Assembly: GCA_905215555.1 (NCBI GenBank)
Contig: CAJMQU010000016.1
Coordinates: 1-64,000, forward strand
DNA length: 64,000 nucleotides
Reading direction: 5' to 3'
From: an uncultured bacterium
Lineage (GTDB): Bacteria; Bacteroidota; Bacteroidia; Bacteroidales; Bacteroidaceae
A program made the translations under genes and the position numbers. Below the pieces are notes generated by a model that saw nothing but the letters and a program-made list of their open reading frames with translations, had not been told where the DNA came from and did no database searches. Below are positions 1-8,157 of this stretch, one piece after another; the stretch's first letter is position 1, and every line of letters starts with the position of its first letter.

Positions 1-200
1 ACAAAATTAACACTCCCTAATTAACACTCCTAACAAATTAACCTGATTTAACCGCGAGTTCTCGTAAATTAACCGAAAGGTGTTTTTTAAGTTACATTAC
101 GAGCATTATAACAAATAGAAGTGTCTTTGGTTTGCAAATTTAATAAAAAATTAATCATTCGCATTCACATTTCCATATGTTCTTAATCTGTGTTAATAAA

Positions 201-238
201 AAAGCCATTACCCCTCGTTCTGAGGGAGTAACGGCTTT
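201..238 (-). terminator. Terminator of the EF-G2 gene
   Basis: Read leftwards, AAAGCCGTTACTCCCTC pairs with GAGGGGTAATGGCTTT around a 5-nt loop and is followed by a run of T. It lies 34 bases beyond the EF-G2 stop codon, which fits an intrinsic terminator. Confidence 0.8.
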
Positions 239-271
239 AACAAATTATAAAAACAGACGAAGTGAAATCTT

Positions 272-2428
272 TTATTCTTCGGCTTGCTTAGCTTCAAACT
301 CCTTAACGAGCTTGTCTTGTACATCACTTGGAACAAGTTCATAGCTAGCAAACTTCATGATGAATGAAGCACGTCCTCCCGTCAAAGAGCTCAATGCCGT
401 AGAGTAGGATGACATTTCTTTCAAAGGTACTTTAGCACTCAGCTTTTCGTAACCGGCTTCACTGCTCATACCCATAATCATGGCACGACGTCCCTGCAAG
501 TCACCCATCACATCACCCATTCTATCGGACGGAACAAATACCTCCACATCATAAATGGGTTCAAGAATCTTCGGACCTGCATTCTTGAATGCTTCGCTGA
601 ACGCATTACGTCCTGCCAGCATGAAGGAAATTTCATTGGAGTCTACGGGGTGCATCTTACCGTCATATATAATCACACGCACATCACGGGCATACGAACC
701 GGTCAGCGGGCCTTGCTCCATGCGGGACATGATACCTTTCAGAATGGCAGGCATGAAACGTGCATCGATAGAACCACCCACGATACTGTTAATGAATACC
801 AGTTTACCGCCCCATTCCAATGGAATTTCTTCGGTACCTTTCACATTAATCTTGAATTCCTGGCCACCGAATTTATACGTATCGGGCACCGGCATACCTT
901 CGTAGTAAGGCTCAACAATCAGATGCACCTCACCAAACTGCCCTGCACCCCCCGACTGCTTCTTATGACGATAGTCTGCGCGAGAAGCTTTCGTAATTGT
1001 TTCACGATACGGGATTCTCGGTTCCTCAAACTTGATTTGCAATTTCTCATTATTTTCCAGACGCCATTTCAATGTACGCAGGTGGAACTCACCTTGTCCA
1101 TGAACGATGGTCTGGCGCAACTCCTTGGATTGTTCTATCACCCAAGTCGGATCTTCCTCGCGCATACGGTTGAGGATAGCCATCATCTTCTCCGTATCAG
1201 ACTCATTTACGGGCTTGATGGCACGAGAATACTTGGAGTTCGGATATTTGATAAAGTTGAAGCGATTTTCAGAGCCTTTGCCATTCAGCGTATTGCCGGT
1301 ATGCACATCTTTCAGCTTCACGGTACAGCCGATGTCACCGGCCACCATTTCTTCCACTTTGATGCGGTTGGCACCCGCACAAGCATAAATCTGAGCGATA
1401 CGTTCTTTCGAGCCACGATCGGCATTCGTAAAGTCCTCACCTTCGTGCACTTTACCGCTCATTACCTTAAAGTACTGTACATCACCGATATGGGGTTCAA
1501 CAGCGGTCTTAAAGAAATAAAGAGAAGTAGGACCGTTCGGATCCGGTTCCACAACCTCGCCACGGGTATTATGTACCGGAGGCATTTCGTTCACAAATGG
1601 AACCACATTGCCCAGGAATTCCATCAGACGACGCACTCCCATATCCTTACCTGCACACACGCAGAAAACGGGGAACATGCCACGTGAAGCCAAACCTTTG
1701 CGGATCCCCTCACGCATTTCATCTTCCGTCAATGATTCCTGTTCAAAGAATTTCTCCATCAGGCTTTCGTCATGTTCGGCAGCAGCTTCCACCAGTGCTT
1801 TATGCAGTTCGGTTGCTTTTTCCATTTCCTCTGCGGGAATGTCTTCGATTGTGGGCGCACCACCCTCGGGTCCCCACGAATATTTTTTCATCAGAAGTAC
1901 ATCAATCAACGAATTGAAGTTCGGTCCGGTAGCCAACGGATATTGCACGGGTACTACCTTCGAACCATAAGCTGACGTCAACTGCTCCAATACCATATCA
2001 TAATCACACTTTTCATGGTCAAGCTGGTTCACCAGGAAGATTACCGGTTTGCCCAGTTTTTCCGTATAGCGGAAATGATTTTGGGTACCGACTTCCGGAC
2101 CATATTGTCCATTCAGAAGTAATATCGCAGTATCAGTAACATTAAGCGCCGTCATGGCTGCTCCTACAAAGTCATCACTACCCGGGCAGTCTATAATATT
2201 CAGTTTCTTACCATTCCACTCCACATGGAAAACGGTGGAAAACACAGAATAGCCATATTCCTGCTCCACCGGGAAGTAATCGCTGACTGTATTCTTGGCA
2301 GTAATTCTGCCGCGACGTTTTATAATACCACTCTCATAGAGCAGCGCTTCTGTGAGAGTGGTTTTACCCGAGCCGTCATTGCCAAGCAGGGCAATGTTCT
2401 TAATTTCATTCGTCTGATATACTTTCAT
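272..2428 (-). CDS. fusA2: EF-G paralogue (EF-G2 type translation factor)
   Basis: The 718-residue protein has the full five-domain EF-G layout with the GTPase domain at about 1-285. Visible nucleotide motifs are the P-loop GNDGSGKTT, the G3 motif DCPGSDDF and the G4 motif NQLD. Canonical EF-G has DTPGHVDF at G3, so the catalytic histidine is serine here and NKxD has become NQLD. In Bacteroides thetaiotaomicron the EF-G2 paralogue is known to replace EF-G1 during carbon starvation and to work without GTP hydrolysis; this protein matches that type in length and altered motifs. It acts on the ribosome in the cytoplasm. It is a single-gene unit with its own terminator and is divergent from the amidotransferase gene. 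Assignment as an EF-G family protein is firm; equivalence to EF-G2 is inferred. Confidence 0.9.
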   Translation of the reverse strand: MKVYQTNEIKNIALLGNDGSGKTTLTEALLYESGIIKRRGRITAKNTVSDYFPVEQEYGYSVFSTVFHVEWNGKKLNIIDCPGSDDFVGAAMTALNVTDTAILLLNGQYGPEVGTQNHFRYTEKLGKPVIFLVNQLDHEKCDYDMVLEQLTSAYGSKVVPVQYPLATGPNFNSLIDVLLMKKYSWGPEGGAPTIEDIPAEEMEKATELHKALVEAAAEHDESLMEKFFEQESLTEDEMREGIRKGLASRGMFPVFCVCAGKDMGVRRLMEFLGNVVPFVNEMPPVHNTRGEVVEPDPNGPTSLYFFKTAVEPHIGDVQYFKVMSGKVHEGEDFTNADRGSKERIAQIYACAGANRIKVEEMVAGDIGCTVKLKDVHTGNTLNGKGSENRFNFIKYPNSKYSRAIKPVNESDTEKMMAILNRMREEDPTWVIEQSKELRQTIVHGQGEFHLRTLKWRLENNEKLQIKFEEPRIPYRETITKASRADYRHKKQSGGAGQFGEVHLIVEPYYEGMPVPDTYKFGGQEFKINVKGTEEIPLEWGGKLVFINSIVGGSIDARFMPAILKGIMSRMEQGPLTGSYARDVRVIIYDGKMHPVDSNEISFMLAGRNAFSEAFKNAGPKILEPIYDVEVFVPSDRMGDVMGDLQGRRAMIMGMSSEAGYEKLSAKVPLKEMSSYSTALSSLTGGRASFIMKFASYELVPSDVQDKLVKEFEAKQAEE

Positions 2429-2492
2429 GATATATAAGATTTAAAATGAATAAATCAGTATGCCTTCGCACACCCTTAATTTTAGTGAGGCG

Positions 2493-2559
2493 CAAATTAT
2501 GAATTTATCAAAAGAAAAGCAATAAATCAACGGTGTTACTAAACTATGTTATGTAACAC
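2493..2559 (-). promoter_or_regulatory. EF-G2 promoter with CRP-like inverted repeat
   Basis: A weak -7 element (ATAATTTG on the minus strand, 2493-2500) would start transcription near 2487. Centred at about 2546 is the perfect inverted repeat GTGTTAC-N13-GTAACAC (2533-2539 and 2553-2559), roughly 59 bases upstream of that start. This is where a class I CRP-type activator would sit. The B. thetaiotaomicron EF-G2 gene is activated by the CRP-family regulator Cur, so this is a candidate site. The site also faces the divergent gene at 2623. Confidence 0.4.
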
Positions 2560-2622
2560 ATCACTACTAACAGAAAGATTTTCTTAACTTTACAGCGTAA
2601 ATCACTAATCTTTAAACTTACA

Positions 2623-3423
2623 ATGAAAGCACTGCTATCCGCCACCACGCTATTGATTCTTCTATTGTTCAGCGGATGCCAATCCAATGGCGCCTCGCAC
2701 AGGCAACGGCCATTGATCGGCATTTCCTGCTCCCACCCCAATGACTATTCAAGTGCACGAACGACTTACACCGAATCTGTGATACAAGCCGGTGGCACCC
2801 CGATGCTCATCCCTGTCACAACGGACAGTACGGTTTTGGCAGATATCGTCAGCCGACTGGATGCAATTATATTGATAGGAGGGGCTGACATTCACCCTTC
2901 TTATTATAATGAAGAACCTATCGAGCAACTGGGGGAGGTTGATTCGCTGCGCGATGTTTACGACATCGCCCTGATTCGTCTTGCAGCACAGCGCAATATA
3001 CCGATGTTAGGCATCTGCAGGGGCGAGCAATTGATAAATGTGGCATTCGGCGGGACACTCTATCAGGACATACCGGCACAGCACCCGGACACTGCGGTAC
3101 GGCATAATCAGGAAGAGCCAAGCAGTGTGCCCACCCACACAGTCCATCTCCTGCAAGGCTCCGCAATAGCTCAGATTACGGAGCAAACAGAGCTTTTCAC
3201 CAACACACATCACCACCAGGCTGTGAAACAGGCAGCACCCGGTTTCCGGATTACGGCATGGGCCGCGGACAGTATTCCCGAAGCCATTGAAAATATCAAC
3301 GGAAAGCCCATTTGGGGAGTACAGTTCCATCCGGAAGCATTAACAATGGCAGGCGACAGCATATCTGCCAGATTCTTCCACTTTCTGGTTGACAAAGCGG
3401 CCGCATCTCGAAGAGGTAAATAA
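2623..3423 (+). CDS. Class I glutamine amidotransferase-like lipoprotein (peptidase C26)
   Basis: This 266-residue protein belongs to the gamma-glutamyl-gamma-aminobutyrate hydrolase (C26, PuuD-like) family, which hydrolyses gamma-glutamyl bonds. The nucleophile cysteine is in GICRGEQ and the His-Glu pair is in VQFHPEA, so the catalytic triad looks complete. Residues 1-18 form a lipoprotein signal ending LLFSGC; the residues after the cysteine (QSNGAS) are not acidic, which points to a periplasmic rather than surface lipoprotein. Family members are usually cytoplasmic, so the lipoprotein form suggests a role on external gamma-glutamyl peptides, which is an inference. It is monocistronic and divergent from the EF-G2 gene. 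Confidence 0.85.
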   Translation: MKALLSATTLLILLLFSGCQSNGASHRQRPLIGISCSHPNDYSSARTTYTESVIQAGGTPMLIPVTTDSTVLADIVSRLDAIILIGGADIHPSYYNEEPIEQLGEVDSLRDVYDIALIRLAAQRNIPMLGICRGEQLINVAFGGTLYQDIPAQHPDTAVRHNQEEPSSVPTHTVHLLQGSAIAQITEQTELFTNTHHHQAVKQAAPGFRITAWAADSIPEAIENINGKPIWGVQFHPEALTMAGDSISARFFHFLVDKAAASRRGK

Positions 3424-3425
3424 AC

Positions 3426-3455
3426 CCTGTGCCTACTCATCCCGAAAGGCACAGG
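3426..3455 (+). terminator. Hairpin after the C26 gene
   Basis: CCTGTGCCT (3426-3434) pairs perfectly with AGGCACAGG (3447-3455) two bases after the stop codon. No run of T follows directly, so it is a stem-loop with uncertain terminator activity. Its right arm runs into the first unit of the neighbouring 22-bp repeat array. Confidence 0.5.
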
Positions 3456-3583
3456 TAAGGCACTTTTGTTTCCCAGTTAAGGCACTCTTGTTTCTTAGGC
3501 AAGAAACTGTAGTTTCAATAGGAAGAAAATCTTGTTTCACAGGCAAGGCACTTTTGTTTCAATTAGAAGAAACAAAATGAAAC
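3452..3583. repeat. 22-bp periodic intergenic array 1 (six units)
   Basis: Six consecutive units of exactly 22 bp begin at 3452, 3474, 3496, 3518, 3540 and 3562. The common core of a unit is AGGCAAGGCACTTTTGTTTC; units 3, 4 and 6 carry AAGAAA in place of AAGGCA. Several units have internal dyad symmetry (for example GAAACTGTAGTTTC). The array sits between the convergent C26 and YhcH genes. A period of 22 is not a multiple of three, so it is not a coding repeat. Three other arrays in this window have the same period. Confidence 0.85.
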
Positions 3584-3631
3584 AAATAAGGGCCTGACAA
3601 AGCTAAAGTATATCCTCTCCCAATCACAAGA

Positions 3632-3659
3632 AAGGGCGTAATCTTGCGACTACACCCTT
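3632..3659. terminator. Hairpin between convergent genes
   Basis: AAGGGCGTA (3632-3640) pairs with TACACCCTT (3651-3659) with one wobble and a 10-nt loop. It lies 65 bases beyond the leftward YhcH stop and could terminate that gene; the T-run is weak. Confidence 0.5.
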
Positions 3660-3723
3660 CCTCTTATCAATAGGCTTATTTTCATAAAATGGAGCTGCTA
3701 TAATGCATAGGTACGCGCGCGAA

Positions 3724-4341
3724 TCATATATAATCCAACTTAATCACGATCACCCTTATATTCTGATCTTCCTTATCCGTAGCTATCTTCGCAATATGCC
3801 AGTCGGACGGAAAGAACAGGAAAAACTCACCGGGAACGGAATCGATAAAAGTTGTTTTCAAGAGATCATAATCATAATGAATCACATCCTTTTTCTCACT
3901 ATACTCGCAATTAGCCTTTGAAGACTCATGATCCAGCAATGCAAAACGTTCCGTACCCTTCACCACGTATTGCAAGTCGATATGCTTCCGGTGCGACTCG
4001 GAACCTCTCTTCTCTAACGGTTCATTCTTGCTATCTTCAACAGAAACCACAAGTGATGTTCCTTCTATCGGATGCTTTCCCTTCTCGATAGCAGTCAGGT
4101 CGTGCGACGCCAACCAGCGAAAAGCCGCCTTCCATTGTTCCGGATTCGCTTCGTACTGCGCCTTGAATTCCGCAAGATTTGTAGAAGAATGGGGCTTCGC
4201 CTTCAAACCTTCGTTCCAAACCTTTGATTTCACCCATTTCTCCGGAGAGAGATTCTTAATTTTTTTGCTACTTTGAGCAGAGACAGACAGGCAAACCGCA
4301 AGCATACAAGCAGTTGCCAACAACCATTGAATGTGTTTCAT
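3724..4341 (-). CDS. Secreted YhcH/YjgK/YiaL family protein (DUF386)
   Basis: The 205-residue protein has a signal peptide (about 1-22, ending VSAQ) and a YhcH/YiaL-type cupin domain. Typical family features are the SHRKHIDLQYVVKGTE stretch and the later FFPSDWHIAKI stretch, whose histidines and glutamates form the metal site in cupins of this family. YhcH relatives are linked to sugar-acid or sialic acid handling and often lie beside glycan genes, but no reaction is established for the secreted forms. The gene is divergent from the GH43+GH35 gene, with a 174-bp shared promoter region. Family assignment is secure; function is not. Confidence 0.8.
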   Translation of the reverse strand: MKHIQWLLATACMLAVCLSVSAQSSKKIKNLSPEKWVKSKVWNEGLKAKPHSSTNLAEFKAQYEANPEQWKAAFRWLASHDLTAIEKGKHPIEGTSLVVSVEDSKNEPLEKRGSESHRKHIDLQYVVKGTERFALLDHESSKANCEYSEKKDVIHYDYDLLKTTFIDSVPGEFFLFFPSDWHIAKIATDKEDQNIRVIVIKLDYI

Positions 4342-4374
4342 GTTAAAGATTACTATAATTTCGTTTAATGACTA

Positions 4375-4382
4375 CAAAGATA
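4375..4382 (-). promoter_or_regulatory. -7 promoter element of the YhcH-family gene
   Basis: On the minus strand this reads TATCTTTG, an exact match to the Bacteroides TAnnTTTG -7 consensus, and would give a leader of about 30 bases. No convincing TTTG -33 element is present at the usual spacing. Confidence 0.55.
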
Positions 4383-4404
4383 TAAATAATTAATCGTATT
4401 AGTT

Positions 4405-4471
4405 TGACACAAATGACCTCCTATAATGAATTATTTTTGTAGGTTAAAGTTGGAGAGCATTCCTATCTTTG
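4405..4471 (+). promoter_or_regulatory. GH43+GH35 promoter with shared CAZyme box
   Basis: The -7 element TATCTTTG is at 4464-4471. Exactly 34 bases upstream lies a 25-bp box (4405-4429) that begins TGACACAAA and ends TCCTATAATGA. It matches the box upstream of the GH43 operon (23918-23942) at 18 of 25 positions and at identical spacing to its -7 element. Four other CAZyme promoters in the window carry the box at 34-35 bases, so it is a candidate activator site. Confidence 0.6.
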
Positions 4472-4515
4472 CAACAGAAATATTTTAGAAAACAACTATA
4501 AAAACCATTCAAATC

Positions 4516-7500
4516 ATGAGAAACATTTTTTGGAGCATGACATTAGTGATTGCCTGCTTGCTGGGAGCCTTCACGGCACAAGCGCAAAACCGGGCAACAA
4601 CCAGCAATGCCATTATACCGGGTGAAGTATGGAACGACACCGATGGTAACCCCATCAACGCACATGGTGGTGGTATCCTTTACCACGAAGGAACATACTA
4701 CTGGTATGGCGAGTACAAAAAAGGCAAAACCATCCTGCCCGATTGGGCAACCTGGGAATGCTACCGCACAGACGTAACCGGTGTGAGTTGCTATTCATCT
4801 AAAGACCTGTTGAACTGGAAGTTCGAAGGCATCGTCCTCCCCGCAGTGAAGGATGACCAAGGGCACGACCTGCACACCAGCAAAGTGCTGGAACGTCCCA
4901 AAGTGATTTACAACCCAAAAACAAAAAAATTCGTGATGTGGGCACACGTTGAAAGTGCCGATTATAGTAAAGCCTGCGCCGGAGTAGCCATTAGCGACTC
5001 CCCCACCGGAAAATTTACCTACATGGGCAGTTTCCGCCCCAACAATGCCATGAGCCGCGACCAAACTGTTTTCGTGGATGACGACGGTCGTGCTTATCAT
5101 TTCTACTCCTCCGAAAACAATGCCACCCTATACATCAGCGAATTGACAGACGACTATCAGAGACCCACCGGAAGATATACCCGCAACTTTATCAAAGAGA
5201 GCCGGGAAGCTCCCGCCGTATTCAAGCGCAACGGGAAATATTACATGCTTTCTTCCGGTTGCACCGGATGGGATCCCAACCAGGCAGAACTGGCTGTAGC
5301 CGACTCCATCATGGGCGAATGGAAAACAATAGGCAACCCCTGCACAGGCACGGATGCCGACAAGACTTTCTATGCTCAAAGTACTTACGTACAGAAAGTG
5401 ATGGGCAAGAAAGATATGTACATCGCTCTATTCGACCGCTGGAACAAGAAGGATTTGGAGAACTCGCGTTATGTATGGCTTCCCTTCTCTTTCGAAGGTG
5501 ACAAGATGACCATCCCCTGGCGTGACAAATGGAGCTTCGACAGCTTTGAAGACCAAGGCCGCTTTGAAGCGGGTAAAGGCACTTTCCTGCTGAACGGTGA
5601 ACCATTTGTGGTAAAAGCTGCCGAGTTGCACTACCCGCGCATTCCAAAACCCTATTGGGATCAACGCATCAAACTCTGTAAAGCATTGGGCATGAACACC
5701 GTCTGCCTCTACGTATTCTGGAACTCTCACGAACAGCAACCCGGAATCTACGACTTCACCGGACAGAATGACCTGGCAGAATTCTGCCGTCTCTGTCAGC
5801 AGAATGACATGTATGTCATCCTGCGTCCCGGCCCGTATGTATGCGCCGAGTGGGAAATGGGTGGACTACCTTGGTGGCTGCTCAAGAAGAAAGACATCCG
5901 CCTGCGAGAATCAGATCCCTACTTCATTGAACGCGTAGCCCTCTTCGAAGAAGCAGTAGCCAAGCAAGTGAAAGACCTGACCATCGCCAATGGCGGCCCC
6001 ATCATCATGGTGCAGGTAGAAAACGAATATGGTTCTTACGGTGCGGACAAAGGATATGTTTCCCAAATCAGAGACATCGTGCGTACCCACTTCGGCAATG
6101 ACATCGCCCTCTTCCAATGCGACTGGGCTTCCAACTTCACCCTGAACGGACTGGACGACTTAATCTGGACCATGAACTTCGGTACGGGTGCCAATGTAGA
6201 CCAACAATTTGCAAAACTGAAAGAACTCCGCCCGAACAGCCCTCTGATGTGTTCCGAGTTTTGGAGCGGTTGGTTCGATAAATGGGGAGCCAACCACGAG
6301 ACCCGTCCCGCTGAAGATATGATTAAAGGTATCGACGACATGCTTTCGAGAGGCATCTCCTTCAGCCTCTATATGACCCACGGAGGAACGAACTGGGGGC
6401 ATTGGGCAGGCGCCAACTCTCCGGGATTTGCTCCCGACGTGACTTCTTACGATTACGACGCGCCCATCAGCGAATCCGGTCAGACCACTCCCAAGTATTG
6501 GAAGCTAAGAGAAGCGATGGCTAAATATATGAACGGTGAGAAACAGTCCAAAGTGCCTGCCTTGATCAAGCCCATCAGCATCCCTGCCTTCAAATTCACA
6601 GAAATGGCACCGTTATTCGACAACCTTCCTGCTGCCAAAAAGGATGAGAATATCCGCACAATGGAAGAATACAACCAGGGCTTCGGAAGTATCCTATACC
6701 GCACCTCCCTGCCCGAACTGAAAGCAGGTGCCACTCTCACGGTGAACGATGCCCACGACTATGCACAGATATTCGTGAACGGTAAATATATCGGCAAGCT
6801 CGACCGAAGAAACGGCGAGAAACAACTCGATCTACCCGCCTGTCCGAAAGGTGCGCAACTCGACATCCTCGTAGAAGCTATGGGACGCATCAACTTCGGA
6901 CGCGCCATCAAGGACTTCAAAGGTATCACGAAAAACGTGGAATTGTCGATGGACATCAACGGGTATCCTTTCTCCTGTGATTTGAAAAACTGGGAAGTAT
7001 ATAACATTGAAGATACTTACGAATTCTACCAAGGTGTGAAATTCCAGCCCATACAGTCGCTGACGGACAATTTTGGGCAACGCATTCCGGGTGTCTATCG
7101 GGCAAAGTTTCAGGTGAAGAAACCAAGCGATACGTTCCTGAACTTCGAGACTTGGGGTAAAGGCCTGGTCTATGTGAACGGTTATGCTTTGGGACGTATC
7201 TGGGAAATCGGTCCCCAACAGACACTCTACGTGCCGGGCTGCTGGTTGAAGAAAGGTGAAAATGAAATCGTAGTCTTCGACATTGTAGGTCCTAAAGAAG
7301 CCAAATCGGAAGGATTGAGCGAACCGCTTCTCGACCAGCTTCTGATACAGAAACCCCTGACACACCGCAACGAAGGTGAGAACCTGGATTTGTCCGGTGA
7401 GAAACCAGCTTTTACCGGAAGCTTCAAGCCGGGTAACGGCTGGCAGGAAGTTAAGTTCGACAGACCTGTCACCGGACGCTATGTCTGCCTGGAAGCATTA

Positions 7501-7836
7501 AATTCACTGGATAGCAAAGACCTGGCCTGCATTGCAGAAATGTACTTCCTGGATAAGAATGGTGACCGCTTGTCACGCGAGCCTTGGACGGTGAGCTATG
7601 CCGACAGCGAAGACGTATCGCGCGTGAACCGCTCCGCTGACAAAACTTTCGACCTGCAAGAATCCACCTATTGGAGCACTACGGAAGGTAGCCCCTACCC
7701 GCATGCCATTGTCATTGACCTGGGCGCCACTCACACGCTGACAGGCTTCCAATGTCTGCCCCGCATGGAAAGCGAAGTGCCGGGCGGCATCAAGGACTTC
7801 AAGATATACGTGAAACCGCAGAATTTCAAATTCTAA
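4516..7836 (+). CDS. Secreted GH43 (exo-galactanase type) + GH35 beta-galactosidase fusion
   Basis: The 1106-residue protein has a signal peptide (about 1-23), a GH43 domain (about 30-340), a GH35 domain (about 350-680), beta-rich linkers and a C-terminal discoidin-like F5/8C domain (about 965-1100). In GH35 the acid/base is E504 (VENEYG) and the nucleophile E581 (CSEFW). The GH43 domain carries INAHGGGIL where most GH43 enzymes have the base aspartate; it keeps the acid E231 (REAP) and has Q288 in AQSTYV. This pattern is known from GH43 exo-beta-1,3-galactanases that use glutamine as base. Likely action is removal of galactose from beta-1,3-galactan backbones and side chains in the periplasm. 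It has its own promoter and terminator. GH43 subfamily (24 or 34) is not settled. Confidence 0.88.
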   Translation: MRNIFWSMTLVIACLLGAFTAQAQNRATTSNAIIPGEVWNDTDGNPINAHGGGILYHEGTYYWYGEYKKGKTILPDWATWECYRTDVTGVSCYSSKDLLNWKFEGIVLPAVKDDQGHDLHTSKVLERPKVIYNPKTKKFVMWAHVESADYSKACAGVAISDSPTGKFTYMGSFRPNNAMSRDQTVFVDDDGRAYHFYSSENNATLYISELTDDYQRPTGRYTRNFIKESREAPAVFKRNGKYYMLSSGCTGWDPNQAELAVADSIMGEWKTIGNPCTGTDADKTFYAQSTYVQKVMGKKDMYIALFDRWNKKDLENSRYVWLPFSFEGDKMTIPWRDKWSFDSFEDQGRFEAGKGTFLLNGEPFVVKAAELHYPRIPKPYWDQRIKLCKALGMNTVCLYVFWNSHEQQPGIYDFTGQNDLAEFCRLCQQNDMYVILRPGPYVCAEWEMGGLPWWLLKKKDIRLRESDPYFIERVALFEEAVAKQVKDLTIANGGPIIMVQVENEYGSYGADKGYVSQIRDIVRTHFGNDIALFQCDWASNFTLNGLDDLIWTMNFGTGANVDQQFAKLKELRPNSPLMCSEFWSGWFDKWGANHETRPAEDMIKGIDDMLSRGISFSLYMTHGGTNWGHWAGANSPGFAPDVTSYDYDAPISESGQTTPKYWKLREAMAKYMNGEKQSKVPALIKPISIPAFKFTEMAPLFDNLPAAKKDENIRTMEEYNQGFGSILYRTSLPELKAGATLTVNDAHDYAQIFVNGKYIGKLDRRNGEKQLDLPACPKGAQLDILVEAMGRINFGRAIKDFKGITKNVELSMDINGYPFSCDLKNWEVYNIEDTYEFYQGVKFQPIQSLTDNFGQRIPGVYRAKFQVKKPSDTFLNFETWGKGLVYVNGYALGRIWEIGPQQTLYVPGCWLKKGENEIVVFDIVGPKEAKSEGLSEPLLDQLLIQKPLTHRNEGENLDLSGEKPAFTGSFKPGNGWQEVKFDRPVTGRYVCLEALNSLDSKDLACIAEMYFLDKNGDRLSREPWTVSYADSEDVSRVNRSADKTFDLQESTYWSTTEGSPYPHAIVIDLGATHTLTGFQCLPRMESEVPGGIKDFKIYVKPQNFKF

Positions 7837-7854
7837 CCTGATTTATATAAACCG

Positions 7855-7892
7855 AAAGCGGTTATCATCCTTATGATGATAACCGCTTTTTC
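7855..7892 (+). terminator. Strong intrinsic terminator of the GH43+GH35 gene
   Basis: A perfect 15-bp stem (AAAGCGGTTATCATC at 7855-7869 with GATGATAACCGCTTT at 7875-7889), a 5-nt loop and a T-rich tail lie 18 bases after the stop codon. Confidence 0.92.
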
Positions 7893-8157
7893 TTTATACC
7901 TATTGAAAACTCCTAAAACTGTTAACTACCCTTTGTTAACAACAATCTTAACTAATCAATCCCTTGTAAAACAAATCTATTATATCTTAAACTAATCCTA
8001 CCTTATCATAAATCAACCTGTCTTTTACATCTCGTAACCGACATTGCAAATATACGGTGAAATAATGAATTCCAGGTAGCACAATTGTTTCATAAAAGGT
8101 GATAATTCGGTCAAAATGGAGGGAAGAGCAACAAAAATATATTTCTGAGGTGTGCCT
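7893..8157. other. AT-rich convergent intergenic region
   Basis: This stretch lies between the terminator of the GH43+GH35 gene and the end of the leftward histidine kinase gene. I see scattered GTTAAC/TTAAC words but no gene, promoter or clear hairpin. Confidence 0.5.

Noticed and set aside
1..74. Repeated TTAAC words at the left edge
   Set aside because: Five copies occur, but spacing is irregular (12-19 bp) and the context is cut off by the window edge, so no element can be defined.
135..142. Leftward -7-like element (TAAATTTG)
   Set aside because: It would serve a gene outside the window, and no -33 or leader can be judged.
650..1687. Rightward 345-codon open frame antisense to EF-G2
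   Set aside because: It is the mirror of a well-supported coding gene, with no promoter and a composition typical of antisense frames.
3389..3580. Rightward 63-codon open frame after the C26 gene
   Set aside because: Most of it is translated 22-bp repeat and it overlaps the end of the C26 gene in another frame.
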